From Chrysogorgia sp. JL179-B06 (taxonomy: Eukaryota; Cnidaria; Anthozoa; Scleralcyonacea; Chrysogorgiidae), in assembly GCA_035772405.1 (NCBI GenBank), contig JAYKKM010000065.1, positions 1,023,501 to 1,087,500 of the forward strand: DNA of 64,000 bases, read 5' to 3'. Each line of letters begins with the position of its first letter. The first letter of the stretch is position 1. The translations under genes were made by a program, and so were the position numbers. Shown here in pieces: positions 29,001 through 40,001 of this stretch. The notes under the pieces are model-generated. The model had not been told where the DNA came from. It did no database searches and saw only the letters and a list, made by a program, of their open reading frames with translations.

Positions 29001-30290
29001 CCATATCGCTGGTAATAAACTTGTTCTTTTACTGTGCAACTGTCCTGATGTGATCGATGATGTCACAACTTTAGATCCCAATCACACTACTGATTTTCCT
29101 ACAGATCAACATATTGTTGAATTCACGATTAGACTGAAGTTCAGACGAACAAAGCCAGCCAAACGGCGAATGTATGACTACAAACGCAGAAACTTTAAAG
29201 ATTTCTGCAGCTTCCTGCTGAACGTGCCTTTCGTAACTGCAATATCGTACAACATCGACGATTATTGGTTAAATGGGAAGGACTTGTTTCTGACTGCTAC
29301 GGACAACTACATTCCAGTAAAGATTGTTCGAGACTCGAACTCTCCTCCTTGGATCGATGGTGAAGTACGTCATCTCATTCGCAAGAAAAAACTTCGGCGG
29401 AACGCAGGCAGAAACTGCATACACTAAGTCAAAACACGAAATACCTAGTAAGAAAGAAACGACCAATAATTAGCAAAAATTGAAGCCTCTTTCAAGGACA
29501 ATCCAAATAAATTTTGGAGTTACCACAAGGATGTCCTCCACCACCGCAAAGGCCAAAGTACCTTTTCAATGCTTATTTTTCCTCCATGTTTATACAATCC
29601 TGACTATTCATCTCCTTTGGAAACATATGCCCCAATATCAGAAATAACTTTTACTGAGGACGAGATTGGTAACTGTCTGGATGGCTTGGATATATGAAAG
29701 GCATGCCGCCCCGATGGAATAAAAAGACTTGAAGGAACCTGTGGAAAACTACAGTCCTATCTTGCTGTTACCAATTGTCAGTAAAGTCCTGGAACGCTGT
29801 GTCACAGCAGATTCTATGACAACATCAAGCATCAAATTAACCGCTTTCCACATGTGTTTCTTACTAATCACTCGTGCATTACGCAATTGTCTGTACTCCA
29901 CAGCGTTGGTGAGTGTTCAGATAAGAACAATCTTATATCTTGACTTTTCCAAAGCGTTTGACTCAGTTGACCATCGTATTCTCCTCGCCAAGATTAGATC
30001 TTATGGTTTAACTGGAAAACTTATTGACTGGTTCGGCGATTATTTACACGACAGAACACAAAGGGTAGTTGTAAGCGGCGCCATATCACAATGGGCCCCT
30101 GTTACCTCCGGAGTGCTGCAAGGGAGTATCCTGGGCCCTTTACTATTTGTGCTCTTTATAAATGACCTTCCCGAAGTGGTAACAGACACCACAGTGACGG
30201 CATTGTACGCAGACAACACAAAGCTGTATCGCAGCATTGTATCCGTGTGTGACTGTGATAACTTACAAATCTCATTACGAACCATGACAC
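29001..30290 (+). pseudogene. Non-LTR retrotransposon relic, reverse transcriptase (continuation)
   Basis: The reading frame interrupted at 15787 resumes here. 29050-29427 is the linker between endonuclease and reverse transcriptase (IDGEVRHLIRKKKLRR). 29930-30250 carries RT motifs: YLDFSKAFDSVDHRILL, SGVLQGSILGPLLFVLFINDLP, and a mutated active site where ALYADN replaces the usual YADD. Stops and frame changes at 29426, about 29696 and elsewhere mark it as decayed. The RT frame is then broken by a SINE near 30292. Motif style suits the CR1/L2 group. Confidence 0.85.
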
Positions 30291-30291
30291 C

Positions 30292-30467
30292 TGGAGCCGT
30301 GAAAACAACATCAGGTTCAATGGTTTGAACACTTTCTCCTTGACAGGCAGCACTTTCTCCTCGATTATTTTTAATACCCTGAGTGGAGGTCCGACCCAGG
30401 ATTTGAACCTGTGTGTCCCAGCTCATAGACATGTGTGGTGACCACTATATCACAATGGGCATACTGA
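30292..30467 (-). mobile_element. tRNA-derived SINE inserted in the RT relic
   Basis: On the minus strand a tRNA-like head runs from about 30462: 'tgtgatatagtggtcaccac' as A-box/D-arm and 'aggttcaaatcctgg' as B-box/T-arm. A tail of about 100 bp follows with 'gagaaagtgctgcctgtcaa' and 'gagaaagtgttcaaac'. It interrupts the reverse-transcriptase frame. Confidence 0.65.
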
Positions 30468-30860
30468 CTTCAATGTCCACGAATTTGTTACATTTGTTTC
30501 TCAAGGCCGCACCAGGCTGAGCCAAAACTTTGCCAACCTTAAAACTCCTTTGTAAAACAATAACTTTCCAAGCCTCATATTTTAACCGCATAGTCAAATT
30601 ATGGAACTTTGTCTGCAAATTAGCTAATCCAAGTAGTTTCACCAGTTCTATGTCATTTAAGAACTGTAAGACAGATACTATCTAGTTTAGTTGTTTCTAC
30701 TTTTGATATAGATTGGCCATGCACCTGGACACTGGTACGCAACTGTCATAGAGCCTCTATGACATAGAACAAATTTTACATGTATATATATCTTAATCTA
30801 AGGCGGCGCCTCGCATGGGACTTTTAGTCCCCAAGAATTGTTATCCAATAAAAAAAAGAC
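30468..30860 (+). mobile_element. C-terminal end and 3' UTR of the non-LTR element
   Basis: A shifted frame near 30545-30660 reads like the usual C-terminus of these ORFs (FNRIVKLWNFV, then a Ser/Phe-rich tail). The 3' UTR includes 'gcgcctcgcatgggactttt' and ends near the A-rich 'ccaataaaaaaaag' at 30846-30859. Confidence 0.55.
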
Positions 30861-30869
30861 ACCGATACT

Positions 30870-31410
30870 GGCCACCTGTCGACTTAACTCACACTTATTC
30901 GTACAAGGTCTATATGCTCATGAACAATGGACACATAAACCAATTCTCTCACTCCCAATATCCGAACCAACCCAACTGAAGAATCGACCAGGAACGACAC
31001 CACAACACACATAATTAATGTGTTGGTGACCAGGTATATTTACCCACCGATCATGACAAAACACAATCCAGTAACAGATATTTAGTCATATCGGTCGATG
31101 GTTCACCGATCATGACAAAACACAATCCAGTAACAGATATTTATTCATATCGGTCGATGGTTCTTGATGTTTCCTCAAAAATATCTGGAAACCAACTGCA
31201 TGCCACAACCTACAAAATCAAAACCACTAAGTGCCAATTGGTCCCTCGTCAGTTACCCTCATCCATGCCACACCAGCAGCACAACGTAGATAGTGAAGAC
31301 GACGCCATAATCAAGGTCAACTCACCATATCGAACATCCAATGTCCCATCAGCATTGACCCTCCCTGCAATGACAATCCACAAGCAGCTCAAGACTTGTC
31401 CTTAGAAAGT
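30870..31410 (+). pseudogene. Retroelement integrase C-terminal relic
   Basis: Reading across frames, 31018-31250 gives VGDQVYL...D, then RYLVISVDG, then SGNQLHATTYKIK and CQLVP. This resembles the C-terminal region of integrases from Ty3/gypsy-like elements, after which the polyprotein ends. The 58-bp duplication inside it destroys the frame. No LTR boundary is identified. Confidence 0.45.
31049..31165. repeat. 58-bp tandem duplication
   Basis: 'ccgatcatgacaaaacacaa' through 'tatcggtcgatggttca/c' occurs twice, with one difference in the first 50 bases. The duplication is recent. Confidence 0.9.
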
Positions 31411-31435
31411 TCTTCCCCCAGCTCCTGCGATTCAA

Positions 31436-31500
31436 CTTAGAAATTGACGTAGAGAATGACGTAGAAATTGACATAGAGATTGACATAGAGAATGACTTAG
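31436..31500. repeat. Short repeat of gaaattgacgta-type units
   Basis: Five 12-bp units such as 'gaaattgacgta', 'gagaatgacgta' and 'gagattgacata' in a row. Confidence 0.75.
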
Positions 31501-31985
31501 TACGCCCACACGATAATTCAAATAAATATTTACATAAATTAAGATCAGATTAATAAAGATTACCATAATGTCCCTGTTTACTGATAAAGAAGATAACGAA
31601 AGTCAGTACGATTCTATTGTGTGAAAATAGTTTTAAATTGCCGCGATCGTTACTTTATGAAAACGGACAATAGTACTGTTATATCTGACATAATAAACAA
31701 ACTACCAAACAATTCGCGAACCCAGCTGCAACTCAATCCCAAAAAGAGACAATTATGGCGTAAAAATAGTATTGCTAGTATACTATTCTTAAAACATTTT
31801 GCTGTTTGTCATTTATATGTATTTATGGCATTGCTAATATAGAGATCATATTCAAAGAGCATGAGAGGCGAATTATATGAATGATGTATTTGCTACTACG
31901 GTTTCACTACGCGTAGTTGCGTAGTGCAGTGGGAGGGCTGGGCTTAATACATTTGCAGTGAACAGTGAACTATATATAGGCATGC
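31501..31985. other. AT-rich DNA, nothing recognised
   Basis: Short ORFs only. A near-palindrome 'tacgcgtagttgcgtag' lies at 31909-31925. Confidence 0.35.
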
Positions 31986-31993
31986 AAATTTAA

Positions 31994-32160
31994 AATGGCG
32001 TCGAAAAGGCAGCAGAAGACAAAAGTCGACTTTTCTGCAGAGGCCATTTTGCTTGAAATTCAGCAGGAAAAACATTAAATCAGACAAACGAATTTAAAAG
32101 TAAGATTAGCATAAAGAAAATATCAGAAGCTCTGAGAGGTATGGATAAACATGTAGTTGT
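31994..32160 (+). pseudogene. Possible Myb/SANT-like DNA-binding N-terminus, decayed
   Basis: Reading MASKRQQKTKVDF, then ILLEIQQEKH, and after a frame break NEFKSKISIKKISEALRGM, it resembles the Myb/SANT-like domain found at the N-terminus of Harbinger-associated and related proteins. It is short, with a stop and a frame change. The match is weak. Confidence 0.25.
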
Positions 32161-32663
32161 AGGTTTTGACGTTTTTGGCCTTATGTCAGTCTGTGAAGTT
32201 TGAAAAACACATAATGAACCAGTTGCGCCATTAATCGTGTTCTGTGACGTAGCTACTATACGGAATTTAGATAGTAGACCATGATTGGTCGCTTAGAAAA
32301 TTTAGTTGATATGTGATATTCGATTGGTTAAGAACTACTTCCATTTTCAATGTTTGTTGTTTACCAAGACAGTTTCTCAGCCGCCTCAACGTATTCTTTG
32401 TAAACGAGACTATTGAAGAGTTTGCTAATACTTTCAAAGGATGACTGTTTATAGTCGGCATAATTTTGGTTCGAAACAAACAGTCGAATAGATGCGGGAA
32501 TCGAATTGTTAATCATACGATTTTCCAGGTAGCCATCGAGTGCCGATTCTCGTTATGCTGTTTCGTTTTAGCTTTTCAGCTTGTCCTATTTGTCTATTAG
32601 AACTAAGTTTGCTCTTCATATGATTTCTTAAACTTTTAGTGAATACTCGTTAATTGCTATAAG

Positions 32664-32926
32664 CATAGACTTGCTCCAAGTCTGCCTCTTAATTGTTTTG
32701 GGTTTGTTTAAAAGACGGGTTTGTTTCGAGAATACGGGTTTGTTTCGAGAATACGGGTTTGTTTCGAGAATACGGGTTTGTTTCGGTTTGTTTTGAGACA
32801 GGTTCTTTTCAAAACCTTGAAACAAACCCGTCTTTGAAACCAAACCACTCTCGAAATAAACCCGTCTTTAAATAAACCCGAAACAATCAAGAGGCAGACT
32901 TGGAGCAAGTCTTACTCTACTATAAG
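32664..32926. mobile_element. Fold-back MITE with internal 19-bp tandem repeats
   Basis: The ends 'gacttgctccaagtctgcct' (about 32669) and its reverse complement (about 32893-32912) bracket arms of about 100 bp built from 'gggtttgtttcgagaatac'. The left arm has three exact 19-bp units (about 32716-32776), while the right arm has diverged versions. The loop is near 32800. Confidence 0.85.
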
Positions 32927-35900
32927 GCATAAACACAATCTATAAGCATTGCAAATAATCGGCATAAATTACAGAACACACAATTTGCCTCTGATGCACA
33001 GACGCTACTTAGCGCCGCCTTTTTGCGCCTGCAAGCGTCTGTGCGCAGGCTAAATTATATTTGGCATAATCGATTATTTACGTCCTGAAAGATTCACGGT
33101 TGAAGAGATCGTTTGTTTTCTGTAAGAGTTTGTGCCTGATTTTCTTTTACAAAGCAATTACTCTTCTGACTTCGAACAAGCCTTAAAGGTTCTGACCAAG
33201 AAAGGGAAATTAAATTTGTCGTTTCATCGCTCCTCCTGTGGACGATTGTGTGAGATGTAGCTCCGTTTTGTCCGGTCCAAATCCACCAAGCAGTTGTACT
33301 TTCTACACTATCACCAAGCCGAAACTTATGCTCCGATGCAAATATTGCAAGGTCTCGTATGGTCATTCTATGGTGATGGATGGCAAAGATGTTTCTTCAT
33401 ATTATTCTGAGGAGATAGCTACTTCTGCTGATGTCATCAAAGTGACCAATGTTGTTTACAGATGGTTACCGTACCTCATGTAAGTTTCATGTATGTATTT
33501 ACATCCTCTTTCTCTTCTTCTCTCTCTTTTTATAAAGTAATACAATATTCAAAGATAAAGGATAAATTATACAACAACTTCAATTTTTATTCAGTTGACA
33601 CTATTTAACTTAATCAACTTTAGTCATGTATCGCCAGGCACTGTAATAATTATGATGTATATTCGAATAATGAACACTGATACCATATCTGTGCATTAAA
33701 TATAGTTTTGACGGCAGCCATCTCCGGACTTTATTGAGCTTTACTGCAACGTGGTAATGTTTGCCGGACGTTTTGTACTCTTCGAGGCTGCAGCACCAAT
33801 AAAGCACTTGAGCGCCACCATTTTCGAAAGACTTCACAATGACTGTACGTCACAAGATAAACGGTTCTCGTGTCTCGGGATCTCAAAGAATCGTCACCTT
33901 CATCATTTGATTCGGAGCTGCAATTCATCAGCAAGTCCATGTTCGGTTTACCTAGAAGAATTCATCGCTGATTAACTGATTGTATATGCAGGAATTTTTA
34001 TATCCGACCCTGTATCAATTCTCCCAAAACACCACTACATGTCAAGAGCTTTTATAGCAAGTTTAAAAGAACAAAATATACCCAACAATAAAATGATTTT
34101 GCGAATTTTTCAGTTTTCTCCAGACAATCTTGGACAAAACCTGTTGAGACAACTTTGTTTTCTTTCACTTTTTGGCGAACGAAAGATTTTGTCTAATGAT
34201 TCCTGGATTTGCTGAAACCCAATATTCCGACTTCTTAGTGACCGCTCTTTGTTGCTTTGCTACTAACTTGGTTATTCACAAAATCAAAATGAAAGTTTAA
34301 ACAGTGTAGTTTGGTCAAAGGCACCCAAACACAAATTTAAAGGACCAAAGGCTGTAGAAATGGCAGGAATATCTGCTGTGTTGCAGTTCGACCGTGGCCG
34401 GGCCGTCATGATGACATGAAATTAGCACAGATTCCTCATGGGCACCATACTAAAGGGAGTAGTAAAACGAAAGACAGGAAAGGTTATATGGTGCCACTAG
34501 GGCAGCCAGTGATGTTCAAAAGAAGATAGGAGTTTCCCAGAGGCGCGCCAGATTAGTCCTGGAGGACTAATAGTCCTGGAGGACTATAGCTGTTTTGATT
34601 AGTCCTTTACACAGCTTTAATGGCAATCAGTGTAAACTGTTTAAATTCTGTGTCTAATAAAGTTTATTATTATTATTATTAAGAAGCTGTTTTGAGAGGT
34701 GGTCCATTCTATGCCAGCGATGCATTTAATAAACATCCTATTTGTGCGACACCAGCACCCAAAGGATGAAAAAAACACATTATGTATGACTTACATAATG
34801 TAAATAGTGTGACCTGATGTTGTTATTTTTAGGGCCAATGCATGTTTCTTATCATAATTTTAAAAGAAATGTTAGCTGAACTTTAACTTCGATTTTCTCA
34901 AAAACTGTATTTTCGGAGATATTCTCAGAGAGTTTAATGGATTGCTCTGAAATTTTCACAGACCACTTACCAGAGAGTGTTTAAAAGTTTGATGAGAGCT
35001 TTAAAATTTCAAAATATTAGAATTAAATATGCATTTTGACCTTTGTAAATGTTTGTACTGTAAATTGTAAATGTTGCGATGGCAACACTGAGCAAGCAAT
35101 TAAATATCTGTCATTGGTTTGTTCACCACTCATCAGTGAATGTTTGTGCCAAGTCTCTAAATCATAGGTTAAACTCTTCAAGTTTTTAGAATGTTAGTCT
35201 CCTACTTGATTTTCCTAAAGTGGTACTTTAGGGCTGGCATGCACCACCCTGGAACAAAGTGTGGTTGCGAAAATATTTTTTTTGGAAAGACTAAAGCCTG
35301 ATCTTTCTAAACATGTATAGGTTTACTAGCATCATACCAGTTTTAGTGGTTGAAATCACTCATTTTCTACATAGTCTGTTTTGACCTACTTTAGGGTAAA
35401 GAGTGCCCTTTACTGCATTATTCAAAGTGGTTTCTGGTTAGGCAGTCCAGAGAATGTAAACTACTTGTTTGATCAGAACTTGTTCTCTTTTTGGGATGCG
35501 TTCATGAAGCGAATGCCAGGGTCATCACAAACCGCTTTTATACGAAGTTTAGAAGATCTGTCTCGTTCAAAGAATAGGGTAAATATGCTACACTGACATT
35601 GGCATATTTATTTGCTGTAAATACGTATTGTTGTGTATGATTCCAATTACACTGACTGTAAGTGGTTAATCTGTGTCATGCTATTGTGGGATGAGGATAT
35701 GGTAGTGATAATTTATTGCATGATGATGGTGTTGATTGTTGTGGTAAGAATTTGATAACAGGAACTTTTTGCAAATTGTTTACTCTATAGATAAATGTGA
35801 TCAATGCAGCAATATTTAGGATGGTGCTATTGCAAATTGGAGGTTGATCCCTTGCACGAACAGGACTGAAAAATGCCCACCATGCAGCATTGATCAACAG

Positions 35901-37114
35901 TCTTGTCATGTTGATGGCAATCAGAAGGTTTAAGAAAAATGGCAATCAGAAGGTTTAGACTCAAGAAAGTTTCAAGGTACAATGTAAGTTGTGATGATTG
36001 TTTTGTATGTGCTAATGGGAAAAGCAATATTATGATAGTCAGGTTGCTTTTATACAGTACAACACAGCCTTGGAGTACATATATATTTTTTATTAATATT
36101 GTAGATATATTGTAATCCTAGAGGAACTAGTCCATCATATTACTCTGACCAGCTGATTTTTGACAATGCCAAGGTTGACTCTCGCATTACAAGCATAAGT
36201 TTCTCCCAAGGTGGAAAAACTGAGGTGTGTAAAATATTTGTGAAATTAATTATTCTTAATACAACAGTAGGAACATACTGCTATTATCCAAAGTATAATC
36301 ATTAATTGTAATTCATTTTGGCTTTAGAAAGAAGATACTTCTTGTGGCAATACACATTGGAAGGCTGCAAAGGTGATGTCAAAATAATAAAGGTACCAAG
36401 ATGAAACTGGTTTGGTAGTTGCTGGTTGCAGGCACTCAATTGCTCAAGTAGCTTTAAATATGTTCAGGGGGAAGTTTATGGTGATGCTCACCACTTGCAT
36501 TTACATTTGCTTTAATCAAATAATATCAAATTAATGTGGGAAGATGTGATATGTAAATACTGGCCATGGGCTCAGCAAGTTACTGCAGGGGAGAACAATA
36601 TAGCATTAATACAAAACCCACTTTGTCCGTTATGCATGAAAAATCACACAATTGGTCATGTCAGGTACATGTGTGTTCATTTTAGAAATTATAGTTTACA
36701 CTGTATGGGCTGAAAATCGTGAAAATTAATTTTTAGAGACATGCTGTAAATAATTAAATACATTCACTGTGTTGTGTTTTGTTGTATTGTATTGTATTAT
36801 ATTGTATTTGTATTTTGTTTCTAAGAAACGTTTGTTGAGAAAAAAAAGACCAAAAAGACCATAATCTATGGTCTATATTGATAATGTGAATGACCCTGAT
36901 GACAAGTATTTAAAGGGGAACTGTCACTGCAAAACAAGTTATGTTTATATCAAAGATCTTACCACAAGTAGTGTCATTGCGAGATATGAGGGTAAATAGA
37001 AAATTACAACGTAGAACGGCGCCATCTTTGCATTTTCAGTGGGTGCTTATATTCAGCGGTATCTCGAATGTGACGTCACTTGAATGCTTCGATCTATTTT
37101 CGATTAAAGTTTTC
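32927..37114. other. Long region without a recognised gene
   Basis: Several modest ORFs occur (33238-33483 plus, 33751-33975 plus, 35381-35596 plus), and 36110-36225 has an open stretch followed by a possible splice donor. None shows a known domain. 33238-33483 contains C-x2-C pairs (CVRC, CKYC) and could be a decayed transposon protein. Local repeats include 'tagtcctggaggacta' twice (34552-34586), a (tta)n tract near 34660-34682, a 'taatgtgaacg'-poor AT-rich block and 'gttgtattgtattg' near 36780-36810. Confidence 0.35.
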
Positions 37115-37307
37115 GATAGACCTCTTTCATAATGGCGGCCAGTCGAAATATTCTTTTATATGCATGTAAATTATCCTTTCTGGCCTCGTTACAAAGCAAA
37201 GATTATTTGTAATTACAGACACACGAACGAGGTCAAAAAGGCTAATTTAAATGAATATAAAAGAATATGGGTGCCATTATGGGTGCCATTATGAAAGAGG
37301 TCTATTG
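37115..37307. mobile_element. Short MITE with arms of about 85 bp
   Basis: 'atagacctctttcataatgg' (37118) is matched by its reverse complement at the right end (37286-37305). The arms continue inwards ('attcttttatat', 'cctcgtt') to near the centre. The right arm has a small internal duplication, 'gggtgccattat' twice. Confidence 0.85.
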
Positions 37308-39714
37308 ATTGGTTCAACAGTTTGGAATGATTCTTCTAATTCTTCATGCAAGTAGATCATCGAAATGGATATGTGTCAATAATGAAGCCTGGGCGTCCAG
37401 TTTATCAAGTTCGAATAATTCCGATGGAAACGATACGTACACCGATAGTTCAGAGTATTTGTACATAGATATATTAAATGGCGAGAGTGTAAAACCTTAT
37501 CAGTTTGAGCCAGTTAGCGAAGTAAATACAGACGACGATGATTGACTCTTACGAAGAAATCGAAGCTTACAAAAGCTTATTTGATAACTTGAACTGGTAA
37601 GATATATCATAAAACAAGATAAACAAACATGTATAACCATTATTAACCAATTCTGTTTTGACAATAAGTGTTTTGGACCTTGTCAAATTATTTATTGTTG
37701 ACATTATTTGTTAGCCGTGCAGAGACTAGAGGCGAGGTGGCGCGAAGACTGGGTGCGATTAGGAAGAAAACGTACAAGAAACGTATAGCGAGCGTGTACA
37801 GTCAATACAAAGTCTTAGCCATGTGTAAATGTTTTTCGCTATTGTAAAGTCGTTGAACGTGACAGTTGAGCCTTAGCCATATGTAAATGTTTTTTGCTAT
37901 TACAAAGTCCTTAAATAGAACAATAAGTAATCTGTTGGTATTGCCACAATCATGGACAAATAAGATTTAAGTGGCTGACAATTCTGGATCCAATGCTGTA
38001 TGTCTGAACGATTGGGTATTGCAAATTTCGAGCTATTTTTATAAGCAACAGACCCCTGATTACTTACACGGACAGGAAAGAGTTGAGGCATAGCTGATTA
38101 ATCTTGTTTGGTCAGAATGACTGGCCTGGGGGCACCGTGGGTATAAAATTCATGTTATTATCATGGCATTTATTGCCAATGATAAATTCTACTTGTTCAT
38201 TCTGGATTGGTGTCTGCTAATTACATGTTTCTCTGGTTTGGGTTTCTTGGAAATATGCTTTGCCATGGTGGCTATGGTTTCAACATCTGTAATACCAGAA
38301 TCTTTTGCTTCAACCACATTTTTCATCATTTCCAACAAATGTGGATATGACTTTACCACTTTAATTGGTTTTGCAACCCAATTATTATTTCTTTTCGGAT
38401 ACTACCTTGTATCGCAATGTTCCTTGTTGCAGTTGTGATTGTGATCCAGAGCAGACAATTGTATCCGAGCAAGCATACCCATGTAACTGAAATGCTCGCG
38501 TTTTGGGGCACACTTCAGCATCAGTGAGTGATAGACTTCTACATCAGTGAGTGATAGACTTCTACATCACCAGTATGGATTCAGTTAACTTTTATATCTT
38601 TGGGGATATAAAAGTTAACTGAGTTCCACGACACTGGTGATGTAGAAAACCTGATGGTGTTCACACTTGGTGAACTTCTTAGAACCCCCATCTATGCTTG
38701 TTAAAGATGGTTAAGGATTGAAACAACAGCATGGTTAAGGATTGAAAGCAGCTGTGGGTCTCTGTTACAAGTTGCCACACTCCACCAGAGATGATTTGAT
38801 GCAGATTTTATCCAAGGTGTTAATTCTTGATTGCACTCTTTCTTTGCCAGCTTGGTTAGCTTCTTAGTAATAGACTTTGATAAGTGCTACACGTCATATT
38901 AATGTACAATGTTAGGGTATTCCGTTCTCATCTTCACAGTTATTGTTATTGCCTGTCGGTTGCTTTGCATCAAACTGGAATCTTTTCATTCAACAGTTTG
39001 TCAAGAGATCTCTTAAATCCTTCATATTCCATGGCGTTAGATGAGGTAACCTCCGACACTTGACTAGACTAAACTCGATCACCTTTCCTGATGACTCGCC
39101 CATTAAGCTATAGTTCCCATATTTAGCTGAGTGACCTGGGCTGTTACATCTACCATGCTCACAAATGTCAATTGCTCGCATTGATTTAAGTTCTCTAAAA
39201 CAGTTCTTGTTGGTGTTTACGCCACGAATTATTAACCACTTAGAATAGATACTGCCTCTGAATGTGGTAGAAATGCGAATCGCTTACAAACTGGAGTCCA
39301 AGCACACTAGCAACGTGATTAAGTGAGCATAGGTGTTACCGAGAACAAAATAGCTGCTCGTATTAGTGGGTTTCCACTGGCATTCCATTAACACAAGTTT
39401 GAGGGTCCCAAATACACGTAATGCCCTGACAGTCATCTAACAATCAGTTCTAACTGTCAGCATAGAACCCTGTACATACCTTCTTTTTCCAATCACTTCC
39501 AGGCCACATGCAGAGCAAAACTTAAAAAGTTAATTCAATTTATCCTCAAAAACTAAAAACTTCTGTGTTTTGACAGTGTCAGTTATTGATGCAGTCCTAT
39601 TTCATTTTCACTGTCATTTCAGACACAGGATTCCTTTGAGTGAGAATCATTGGTAGTCTCCATTGTATTGTCACTCAGGTCATCACTGGCGCTGTGACCT
39701 TCATCCATACTTAC
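37308..39714. other. Region without a recognised gene
   Basis: An acidic, Ser-rich ORF (37309-37545) with a YQFEPVSE motif is the only notable frame, and its identity is unclear. 38163-38438 is a hydrophobic ORF of unknown meaning (several possible membrane helices), most likely fortuitous. Confidence 0.3.
38515..38652. repeat. Hairpin with a duplicated 30-bp flank
   Basis: 'tctacatcacca' plus 'cagttaacttttatatc' (about 38558-38600) is answered by 'gatataaaagttaactg' and 'tggtgatgtaga' (about 38606-38647) around a 5-base 'tttgg' loop. Just before it 'catcagtgagtgatagactt' is present twice. Confidence 0.85.
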
Positions 39715-39947
39715 GGCAAGCCAAACTTGACAAAAGTGTATCGAGGATTCCATGCGTGTGTCGAGAATTTGAATCGTGTATCGAGAATTTTATGTGCATG
39801 ACAAGAATTTCATGCGTACGGCGAGAAAAATATCATGTGATAGTCGAGAATTACAAGTGTGGTTCGAGATATATTTTAAATATTGTCGAGAATTTAAAAT
39901 TCCAGCCGTATGTCGAGATTTCTGACTGTAACACTGGTCAGCGGCTT
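39715..39947 (+). repeat. Left TIR with repeated tcgagaattt motifs
   Basis: Matches 45381-45594 in reverse complement with few differences. Within it 'gtatcgagaatttt'-type words recur about every 25-30 bp (about nine times), which suggests multiple transposase-binding sites. Confidence 0.88.
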
Positions 39948-40001
39948 AGGGTCAATACTTCATGTGAGTTTCCATTTTTGTCGTTAGTTTATTTATTCAA
40001 A

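Noticed and set aside
33238..33483. ORF with CVRC/CKYC pairs, possibly a KDZ-type transposase N-terminus
   Set aside because: Cysteine spacing is not specific, and no transposase core follows in the next 3 kb.
37309..37545. Acidic ORF with a YQFEPVSE motif, possibly the N-terminus of a P2X7-C-terminal-domain-like element protein
   Set aside because: The zinc-binding part that would prove it is not found downstream, so the resemblance is too short.
38163..38438. Hydrophobic 91-residue ORF resembling a membrane protein
   Set aside because: AT-rich DNA gives hydrophobic chance ORFs. No conserved motif or neighbour supports it.
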